Below are positions 58,275 through 64,000 of a stretch of DNA of 64,000 nucleotides, in pieces. The notes beneath the pieces were generated by a model. The model was not told where the DNA came from. It searched no databases and worked only from the letters and a program-made list of their open reading frames with translations. Position 1 is the stretch's first letter. Each line of letters starts with the position of its first letter. A program made the translations under genes and the position numbers. The stretch is from Buttiauxella izardii (GTDB lineage Bacteria; Pseudomonadota; Gammaproteobacteria; Enterobacterales; Enterobacteriaceae): NCBI RefSeq assembly GCF_003601925.1, contig NZ_QZWH01000006.1:310001-374000 (forward strand), in the 5' to 3' direction.

Positions 58275-58571
58275 TCAGAATACCTTTTTAAACGGTTTGA
58301 TGGCGACTTGTTTATACACACCCGCAGCAATATAAGGGTCGGCTTCGGCCCAGGCTTGCGCGTCTTCCAGTGATGCAAACTCGGCAATAACGGTTGAACC
58401 GGTAAAACCCGCAGCACCTGGATCGTTACTGTCGACCGCAGGCATTGGGCCTGCCGTTAACAGGCGGCCTTCATCGCGTAAAAGTTGTAGTCGGGCCAGA
58501 TGGGCAGGGCGCACTGCCGTACGCTTTTCGAGAGAATCGGCATTATCTTCCGCATAGATGACATACAGCAC
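58275..58571 (-). CDS. yciI: YciI family protein
   Basis: 98-residue ferredoxin-like alpha/beta protein of the YciI (YCII) family, matching E. coli YciI in length and almost every residue ([31 protein letters not shown]). The conserved His and Asp of the family are present; the reaction is not established. The start is GTG 58571, set by AAGGAG eight bases upstream; a GTG three codons earlier is too close to that site. Divergent from tonB. Confidence 0.94.
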   Translation of the reverse strand: MLYVIYAEDNADSLEKRTAVRPAHLARLQLLRDEGRLLTAGPMPAVDSNDPGAAGFTGSTVIAEFASLEDAQAWAEADPYIAAGVYKQVAIKPFKKVF

Positions 58572-58744
58572 AAGCAGCACTCCTTATAGAGGTAGGGTAT
58601 CCAAAACACGGTAAGGGAAGCGCGGCAATACTGCAACTTGAAATCTCTTTAGTATTAACAAGATGTTAAATCGCGTAAACAAATGGGGTGAAATCCCGCT
58701 CCTGGCAGGAAAAAAAACGACTTTATACGATGCGTTGTTGAATA

Positions 58745-58759
58745 TGATTGCTATTTGCA
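58745..58759 (+). promoter_or_regulatory. Fur-box-like site upstream of tonB
   Basis: TGATTGCTATTTGCA matches 10 of the 14 specified bases in the 7-1-7 Fur consensus TGATAAT-N-ATTATCA. It lies about 47-61 bp upstream of the tonB start region, consistent with iron-controlled tonB. Confidence 0.6.
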
Positions 58760-58805
58760 TTTAAAATTAACGCCTGTTTAAGACACCTAAGCCATTATGA
58801 CGTCA

Positions 58806-59525
58806 ATGACCCTTGATTTACCTCGCCGCTTTCCGTGGCCGACCGCACTCTCTGTCGTGCTACATGGTGCTGTAGTTGCGGGGTTGCTCTATACCTCGGT
58901 ACATCATCAGGTTATTGAGTTGCCCGCACCGGCACAGCCGATCAGTGTCACGATGGTGACGCCAGCTGAGCTTGAGCCTCCACAGCCTGAAGTTGTGCAA
59001 CCGCCGCCAGAGCCGGTTGCAGAGCCGGAGCCTGAACCGATTCCCGAGCCGCCGAAAGAAGCGCCGGTCGTCATTCATAAGCCAGAGCCGAAACCAAAAC
59101 CGAAGCCAAAACCGAAGCCGGTGAAAAAGGTTGAAGAGCCGAAACGCGATATTAAGCCTGTTGAACCGCGTCCGGCAGCGCCGACCAATACTGCGCCTGC
59201 ACGCCCGGCTCCAGTGGCTAAAGCAGCACCTGTCGCATCTACCGCTCCGGTGGCAACTGGCCCTCGTGCGCTGAGCCGAAATTCGCCGACCTATCCAGCG
59301 CGCGCTCGTTCTCTGCGCCTCGATGGCAACGTCCGTGTGCAATTTGATGTGGAACCGGATGGCAGCGTGAGCAATATCAACGTGCTGGAAGGGAAGAACT
59401 CAAACCTGTTCGCCCGTGAAGTGAAAATGGCCGTGAAAAAATGGCGCTACGAAAGTGGCAAACCAGCGCGTGGCCTGACGGTGAACGTGGTCTTCAAACT
59501 TAACGGCAGCGCAACCATGGAGTAA
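58806..59525 (+). CDS. tonB: Energy transducer TonB
   Basis: Couples the proton motive force (via ExbBD) to outer-membrane receptors. 239 residues from ATG 58806 (MTLDLPRRFPWP), the same length as E. coli TonB; an in-frame ATG at 58797 adds three residues. An N-terminal membrane anchor with the essential His (LSVVLHGAVVAGLLYTS) is followed by Glu-Pro and Lys-Pro repeats (~50-105) that span the periplasm. The C-terminal domain (~155-239) contains the receptor-contact motif YPARARSLR. In this window it faces a TonB-dependent receptor gene. Confidence 0.97.
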   Translation: MTLDLPRRFPWPTALSVVLHGAVVAGLLYTSVHHQVIELPAPAQPISVTMVTPAELEPPQPEVVQPPPEPVAEPEPEPIPEPPKEAPVVIHKPEPKPKPKPKPKPVKKVEEPKRDIKPVEPRPAAPTNTAPARPAPVAKAAPVASTAPVATGPRALSRNSPTYPARARSLRLDGNVRVQFDVEPDGSVSNINVLEGKNSNLFAREVKMAVKKWRYESGKPARGLTVNVVFKLNGSATME

Positions 59526-59546
59526 TTCTTCTCCTCCTGGCCCAAT

Positions 59547-59575
59547 AAAAACGGAACCTTTCGGTTCCGTTTTTT
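59547..59575. terminator. Bidirectional terminator between tonB and pqqU
   Basis: AAAACGGAACC, loop TTTC, GGTTCCGTTTTTT, with T-runs on both strands. Confidence 0.93.
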
Positions 59576-59590
59576 ATGCCTGTAAAGCCG

Positions 59591-61711
59591 TTACATAAAG
59601 GTATAACTCAGATTCACACCCACGCCGTAATTACGCCCAGGTGCCGGTTCGTAATAGCGACTGTTGCCTTCATTCACGATGACGGAACCGACGTATTCGC
59701 GGTCGAACAAGTTATCGACGCGACCCCAGACATCTAACATCCAGCTTTCCTGAATACGCAGTTTATAGCCGCTGTTAAGCGATGCGACGGTATATGAAGG
59801 CGCTTTCGCGGTATTTTCATCATTCGCCTGAATATCACTCATGTAGCGCACATCCGCCCCAGCGTAGAAACCTTCCGGTGGCGCATACGCAAGCGAAGCG
59901 TATCCCATGTTGCGTGCAATACCAGGAATGCGATTCCCCTCGCAACTTTCAGTGCCACAAGCATTGCTGCGATAGGTGGCATCCAGATACGTCCATGCCA
60001 TTTTCACGCGCCAGTCTTCAGCAAACTGGCTATCCGCCGAAAGCTCCACGCCCTGGCGGCGCGTTTTCCCGGCATTTTTGTAAGTGGTGCGCCCGCCGCT
60101 GCTCTGGTCGGCAACGATTTCATCATCGGTATCGGTCTGGAATAATGCGGCACTAAACAGGCCGTTGCCGACGCGGGTTTTGCTGCCGATTTCAATCGTA
60201 TCGCTGGTGGACGGTTTTAATCCGAAATTCAAACCCGACTGCCCGTTATCACGATAGGAAAGCTCGTTGATGGTCGGCGTCTCAAACCCGCGTCCTGCGG
60301 AGGTGTAGATATTCCAGGCGTCAGTCACCGCGTATTTCAGCGCCGCAGCCGGTAGCCATTTGTGGTAGCTTGCGTCTCCGCTGTCATCGCCATTTTTCCC
60401 GACAATGTATTGATCGTTCGAATCAAAATAGACCGAGCTAAACCGCACGCCCGCATCAAGACTCAGCTTATCGGTGAATTGCCATGCCGTTTGCAGATAA
60501 GGATCGACGTTCCACATCAGATTGCGCTCGTCGCGACGCAAGTCGCCTTTTTCGCCCAACACCGTGGTGCCATTTTCGACCACAAAGTTCTCATAACCTT
60601 TGCGTTTTTCCGACATCGTTTCGTAATCCAGCCCGGTAGTGAACGTCACCGGAACGGAAAGCAAATCCCCGCGATGCGTCCAGCGCGAATCGATTCCCTG
60701 GTAATGACGAGCCAGCTCAATCACGCCACCTGGGTGAGTCGGGTTTAACTGTGGAGCCACGGGAATTGACTGATATTGCGTGGTTTCACGCACACCGGCG
60801 TACATCATCACGCTCAGATCGTCGTTAGCGGTTAACTGGCGATCATAACGCAGCCCGGCCTGAGTCTGTTTGGTCGTTTTGCGCGTGTTGTACAGTTCTG
60901 CGCGCGGAGCCTGAGTCGGATTGTCATGCCATTCCTGCTCAGTTAAACCGCCGGGATCGTTGGCATCAATATCCACGCTATTAAGCAGCAGCGTTAATTT
61001 ACTCGCTTCGTTCAAGCGCACGCCCAGTTTGGCATTGCCGAGATTTTTTTGCGCGCTGCTGTGGTCGCGATAACCGTGAGTCGTGAAGCGTGACGCTGAG
61101 ATGGCGTAATCCACATCGCCCGCTTGTGTGCCATCACCGGTTGCGCCGGTCGCTTTAACGCTGTTTCGCCAGCTTCCAAAACTGCCGTAATAAGTGCTGG
61201 CCTCGAGCGTTGGCGGCTGCGTGCCGGTAGTGGTCGTTACGTTGATCACGCCGCCCGATGCGTTGCCGTAGAGCGCAGAGAATGGCCCGCGCAGCACTTC
61301 AATACTTTCAACGCTGTTAATGTCGATATTTGACGTTTGCCCTTGCCCGTCGGGCATAGTGGCGGGAATACCATCGACATACATTCTGATCCCGCGCACG
61401 CCGTAAGTGGAACGCGAACCAAATCCACGAACCGAAAGCTGCAAATCTTGCGCGTAATTCTGGCGATTCTGAACTTGCAAACCTGGCACGCTACCGAGGC
61501 TTTCAGAAAGATTCACGCGCGGTGCCGCCTGGCGCATATCGTCGCCATTTACCACAGTCACCGCCGCAGGCGTATCCAGTTCTGAAATCGGGCCTGGCGT
61601 GGCGCTGACAACCATCGTGTCTTCCGCCGCGAGCGCAGGAAGGGCGAAAGCCGAGAGGGCGGGAACCAGTATCAGTGGCAGGGTAATCTTTCCATGGTGC
61701 ACAATTTTCAT
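59591..61711 (-). CDS. pqqU: TonB-dependent outer-membrane receptor, PqqU (YncD) type
   Basis: 706-residue TonB-dependent receptor resembling E. coli YncD, which has been renamed PqqU because it imports the cofactor PQQ. Signal peptide ~1-29; TonB box DTMVVSA (31-37); plug domain (~40-165) with VPGLQVQNRQNYAQDLQLSV and FGSRSTYGVRGIRMYVDGIP; then a 22-strand barrel ending in Phe-Met (GVGVNLSYTFM). PQQ uptake supports periplasmic quinoprotein glucose dehydrogenase in bacteria that cannot make PQQ. In E. coli yncD is far from tonB; here they are convergent neighbours. Confidence 0.9.
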   Translation of the reverse strand: MKIVHHGKITLPLILVPALSAFALPALAAEDTMVVSATPGPISELDTPAAVTVVNGDDMRQAAPRVNLSESLGSVPGLQVQNRQNYAQDLQLSVRGFGSRSTYGVRGIRMYVDGIPATMPDGQGQTSNIDINSVESIEVLRGPFSALYGNASGGVINVTTTTGTQPPTLEASTYYGSFGSWRNSVKATGATGDGTQAGDVDYAISASRFTTHGYRDHSSAQKNLGNAKLGVRLNEASKLTLLLNSVDIDANDPGGLTEQEWHDNPTQAPRAELYNTRKTTKQTQAGLRYDRQLTANDDLSVMMYAGVRETTQYQSIPVAPQLNPTHPGGVIELARHYQGIDSRWTHRGDLLSVPVTFTTGLDYETMSEKRKGYENFVVENGTTVLGEKGDLRRDERNLMWNVDPYLQTAWQFTDKLSLDAGVRFSSVYFDSNDQYIVGKNGDDSGDASYHKWLPAAALKYAVTDAWNIYTSAGRGFETPTINELSYRDNGQSGLNFGLKPSTSDTIEIGSKTRVGNGLFSAALFQTDTDDEIVADQSSGGRTTYKNAGKTRRQGVELSADSQFAEDWRVKMAWTYLDATYRSNACGTESCEGNRIPGIARNMGYASLAYAPPEGFYAGADVRYMSDIQANDENTAKAPSYTVASLNSGYKLRIQESWMLDVWGRVDNLFDREYVGSVIVNEGNSRYYEPAPGRNYGVGVNLSYTFM

Positions 61712-61887
61712 CAGACATTTTCACTGGTGGGAGCATTTTACGTTCCGGACGAACCATCTGGAACATTCAAGGGGGTATGTTAATACTTGTGATGAATGTT
61801 TGAAAAGTGTTAACGGCACATATCGTTAATGCAAATTTTTAGTCGAACAAAGAAAAACAAAGATTCAGAAAAATATTTCAAACTTTC

Positions 61888-61916
61888 TGCATCCAGTTTG
61901 ATTCCTCTTTCGTATA
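61888..61916 (+). promoter_or_regulatory. ECF-sigma-type promoter before the fasciclin gene (candidate)
   Basis: TGCATCC (61888-61894), 16-bp spacer, CGTATA (61911-61916). A -10 beginning CGTA and a C-rich -35 are typical of ECF sigma promoters. It lies about 48 bp before the fasciclin start, so the operon may be autoregulated by its own sigma factor. Confidence 0.45.
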
Positions 61917-61963
61917 TCAGAGTGTGAGCCAATAACGCGCTCCTGACGAATGAGGAAATAACC

Positions 61964-62524
61964 ATGAACAAATTGATTACTGCCGCTGTGACGACATCGC
62001 TTCTGTTCAGTGCCACCTCCATGGCTGCCATGATGTCAGACTCCGTTATGGTCGGCGGTGCCGCCATGTATCCCTCTAAAAACATTGTAGAAAATGCGCT
62101 GAATTCCAAAGATCACACGACCCTGGTTGCGGCAGTAAAAGCGGCGGGGCTGGTGGATACCCTACAAGGCCCTGGGCCATTTACCGTCTTTGCGCCAACC
62201 AATGCCGCCTTTGCGAAATTGCCTGCGGGCACCGTTGAAAATCTGGTGAAACCAGAAAACAAAGCCACGCTGACCAGCATCCTGACCTACCACGTAGTGG
62301 CGGGTAAATACGACATGAAACAGCTCGAGAAAAAAATTAAAGACGGCGGCGGCCATGCCGAGTTGAAAACCGTCAACGGGCAGCCGCTGTGGATAATGAG
62401 TAACGGCCCGCACAACATTCAGCTTAAAGATGGCAAAGGAAATATTGCCAATATTAGTACGTATGATGTGAACCAGAAAAACGGCGTGATAGACGTCATC
62501 GACACGGTTCTGATGCCCAAATAA
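61964..62524 (+). CDS. Fasciclin (FAS1) domain periplasmic/secreted protein
   Basis: 186 residues with a signal peptide (~1-21, MNKLITAAVTTSLLFSATSM) and one FAS1 domain (~40-185). The hallmark GPFTVFAPTNAAFAKLPAGT and the C-terminal GVIDVIDTVLMP are clear. After the signal comes the short segment DSVMVGGAAMYPSKNIVENA, usual in proteobacterial members. FAS1 proteins take part in adhesion or matrix interactions, but the bacterial role here is not known. GAGG lies upstream of the ATG. An ECF sigma and its anti-sigma follow in the same direction. Confidence 0.92.
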   Translation: MNKLITAAVTTSLLFSATSMAAMMSDSVMVGGAAMYPSKNIVENALNSKDHTTLVAAVKAAGLVDTLQGPGPFTVFAPTNAAFAKLPAGTVENLVKPENKATLTSILTYHVVAGKYDMKQLEKKIKDGGGHAELKTVNGQPLWIMSNGPHNIQLKDGKGNIANISTYDVNQKNGVIDVIDTVLMPK

Positions 62525-62539
62525 TTACTGTCTATACTC

Positions 62540-62562
62540 GGTGTGAGTGCCTTACTCACACC
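62540..62562 (+). promoter_or_regulatory. Perfect 9-bp hairpin between fasciclin and sigma genes
   Basis: GGTGTGAGT (62540-62548), loop GCCTT, ACTCACACC (62554-62562), with no T-run. It lies 14 bases upstream of the sigma start and just before its AGGAAAG ribosome-binding site. It may act as an RNA-processing or differential-expression element. Confidence 0.6.
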
Positions 62563-62576
62563 CAATCAGGAAAGAT

Positions 62577-63131
62577 ATGGATAATCAGCAGGTGCAACAA
62601 CAGGTAGCGCTGGTGCGAGCGGTTGCCGATGGCGACCGCCGCGCTTTTGAACAACTGTATCGCCAGACATCTCCGCTGCTTTTCCCCGTCGCGCTACGGA
62701 TGTTGCGCCGTTCGTCCTGGGCTGAAGAAGTGCTCCACGATAGCTTCCTGGCGGTGTGGAATCGCGCATCGACTTACGATCCGGCCCACAGTTCGCCGAT
62801 GACATGGCTGACCCATATTGTCCGCAACCGCTGCATTGACTGGCTGCGAAGCGGCACTGCGCGAACCAGCGAACTTGAAGAAGAATTAACCGAATATACG
62901 CCGATGGGCAGTTTTCAAACTGAAGAGAACCATCACGGCGCTGACGAAGTCGATAAGCTCACGCGCTGCCTGGCGCATCTTCCTGATGATCAACGCCAAA
63001 GTGTGGTACTGGCTTATTACCAGGGGATGTCGCATAGCGAAATCGCGACATGGATGCATCAACCGCTCGGCACCATTAAAAGCTGGGTTCGCCGTGCGCT
63101 CGGCCATCTGAAGGACTGCGTGGGATTATGA
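62577..63131 (+). CDS. ECF-type RNA polymerase sigma factor
   Basis: 184 residues with sigma region 2 (~25-95: LYRQTSPLLFPVALRMLRRS and TYDPAHSSPMTWLTHIVRNR) and region 4 (~125-180: LPDDQRQSVVLAYYQGMSHS with the helix-turn-helix GTIKSWVRRALGHL). It resembles the SigK-like ECF group that pairs with RskA-type anti-sigmas. ATG 62577 (MDNQQVQQQV) follows AGGAAAG; the frame opens ten codons earlier without support. The stop overlaps the anti-sigma start (ATGA). Target genes probably include the fasciclin gene upstream. Confidence 0.92.
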   Translation: MDNQQVQQQVALVRAVADGDRRAFEQLYRQTSPLLFPVALRMLRRSSWAEEVLHDSFLAVWNRASTYDPAHSSPMTWLTHIVRNRCIDWLRSGTARTSELEEELTEYTPMGSFQTEENHHGADEVDKLTRCLAHLPDDQRQSVVLAYYQGMSHSEIATWMHQPLGTIKSWVRRALGHLKDCVGL

Positions 63132-63781
63132 AAAGCAGACAAGACATCGACAGCTCCCTTGCTGCCCAGTATGCCCTCGGAACCCTGCGCGGCGGTGCGC
63201 GTCTGCGTTTTGAAAGCCGTCTGGCTAACGAACCGGAATTAGCGGCCATTTTGGGACGTTGGCAAACCATGCTCGCCGCTCTGGATAACAACGTGGTGGC
63301 GCAGGTTCCTCCAGAACGCGTGTGGAAGAAAATACAGCTGAGTTTGCCACCGGTAAAACGTACCTCAAGCTGGAACTGGAATTACTTAGGCTGGGCGCTG
63401 GCGGCCGGGTTGGCGGCAATTGTCGTCGTGCCCTGGTTCACCACTCAGAATCCAGAACTTGCACCGCTGGTGGTGTTAAACAGTAGCGATGCGACAAAAG
63501 GGCAATGGATCGTCAGCACCGACTCTTCACGCCAGACGCTAAACCTGGTTCCAGTGCAAACTCGTGAAGTTGCCGCGAATAACAGTATGCAACTGTGGGC
63601 TATCCCACAAGGTGAAAAACCGATTTCACTCGGGTTAGTGGAGACGCAACGGGCGACGCAATTAACAGCGGGAAATGTGAAGCTCGCAGCAGGCACGACG
63701 ATTGCCATCAGTCTCGAGCCGCAAGGTGGATCGCCAACCGGGCAGCCAACCGGGCCGGTGATATTTAGCGGGACGTTATAA
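63128..63781 (+). CDS. Anti-sigma factor, RskA-like
   Basis: 217 residues: a cytoplasmic sigma-binding region (~1-75, SSLAAQYALGTLRGGARLRF), a single membrane helix (~86-104, YLGWALAAGLAAIVVVPWF) and a periplasmic RskA-like C-terminal domain (~120-215, with NSMQLWAIPQGEKPISLGLV and AISLEPQGGSPTGQPTGPV). It would hold the preceding sigma factor inactive at the membrane until a periplasmic signal triggers release. It overlaps the sigma gene by 4 bp, implying coupled synthesis. No zinc-binding His-Cys motif is seen, so redox sensing by that route is unlikely. Confidence 0.9.
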   Translation: MKSRQDIDSSLAAQYALGTLRGGARLRFESRLANEPELAAILGRWQTMLAALDNNVVAQVPPERVWKKIQLSLPPVKRTSSWNWNYLGWALAAGLAAIVVVPWFTTQNPELAPLVVLNSSDATKGQWIVSTDSSRQTLNLVPVQTREVAANNSMQLWAIPQGEKPISLGLVETQRATQLTAGNVKLAAGTTIAISLEPQGGSPTGQPTGPVIFSGTL

Positions 63782-63786
63782 AGCAA

Positions 63787-63820
63787 AAGGGCAGAAATCA
63801 AATTTCTGCCCTTGTTTTTA
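63787..63820. terminator. Bidirectional terminator after the anti-sigma gene
   Basis: AAGGGCAGAAAT, loop CAA, ATTTCTGCCCTT followed by GTTTTTA; 12-bp stem. Confidence 0.92.
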
Positions 63821-63827
63821 AAGCGAA

Positions 63828-64000
63828 CTACACGTTCGGCACATCATCCGGATGCGCGTCAGGATTATGCGCCAGTTCTTGCACGCGTTTGCGTGCGCCA
63901 AACCAGCCCAACACCAACAGCACCGCAATCAATGGAATGGATGCAATAGTGTAAGTTCCGTTCGGGTAATCGAACGCCATTAATACCAGCACGCTGAGCA
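63828..64000 (-). CDS. ansP: Amino acid permease C-terminus, AnsP-like, cut by window end
   Basis: The minus-strand frame is open from the window edge to a stop at 63828-63830. The 57 visible residues begin LSVLVLMAFDYPNGTYTIAS, continue as a hydrophobic helix (IPLIAVLLVLGWFGARKRV) and end in a polar tail, ELAHNPDAHPDDVPNV. This is the last transmembrane segment and cytoplasmic tail of an APC-type amino acid permease. The assignment to L-asparagine permease AnsP rests partly on position: ansP lies close to yncD in E. coli. Confidence 0.6.
   Translation of the reverse strand, partial: LSVLVLMAFDYPNGTYTIASIPLIAVLLVLGWFGARKRVQELAHNPDAHPDDVPNV

Overview
The window is chromosomal DNA from a member of the Enterobacteriaceae. 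Nearly every gene has a close Escherichia/Klebsiella counterpart, and the order prmC-sirB2-sirB1-kdsA-chaABC-ychN ... ychO-narLX-narK-narGHJI-tyr tRNAs-purU-ychJ-rssAB-galU-hns-tdk-adhE-ychE-oppABCDF-yciU-clsA-yciY-yciI-tonB is the E. coli terminus-proximal backbone. The genus is not resolved. The nas operon and the ugd-uge pair beside galU resemble Klebsiella, Enterobacter or Kluyvera-like genomes rather than E. coli.

Layout. 1-6.6 kb: end of the prmC-sirB-kdsA operon, a palindromic repeat with a 36-bp tandem expansion, chaA/chaB/chaC with an ERIC element, a DUF1883-like gene and ychN. 6.7-17.8 kb: an inserted nitrate-assimilation block, nasR plus nasFED (nitrate ABC importer), a nasC-nasB reading frame fused into one protein, and nasA. 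Its control region is readable: two NtrC-like sites, an ERIC element, a sigma-54 promoter, tandem ANTAR-type RNA hairpins and an overlapping terminator. 17.9-33.7 kb: ychO, the narXL sensor/regulator pair, narK, an inserted three-gene cluster (GntR regulator, TIM-barrel isomerase-like protein, MFS transporter) and the respiratory nitrate reductase narGHJI. 33.7-35.8 kb: an EamA transporter with a divergent Lrp/AsnC regulator, REP elements, an rtT-like repeat and two identical tRNA-Tyr genes.

35.9-48.5 kb: purU, ychJ, rssA-rssB (RpoS turnover), galU-ugd-uge (UDP-glucose to UDP-glucuronate to UDP-galacturonate), hns, tdk, adhE with a long leader able to fold, and ychE. 48.5-54.9 kb: the oligopeptide importer oppABCDF, where the start of oppA is disturbed by a run of nine A. 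54.9-59.6 kb: a voltage-sensor K+ channel with a Cys4 tail, yciU, clsA, yciY, an uncatalogued 52-residue membrane protein, yciI and tonB. 59.6-64 kb: backbone synteny changes. A pqqU (yncD) receptor gene faces tonB, followed by a fasciclin/ECF-sigma/anti-sigma operon and the tail of an ansP-like permease. In E. coli yncD and ansP are near neighbours but far from tonB.

Functionally, the window joins assimilatory nitrate uptake and reduction (nas, nitrogen control by NtrC and NasR) with respiratory nitrate sensing, transport and reduction (nar, anaerobic control by FNR and NarL) within about 27 kb. All product calls rest on reading the translations and comparing them with family knowledge; no database search was run.
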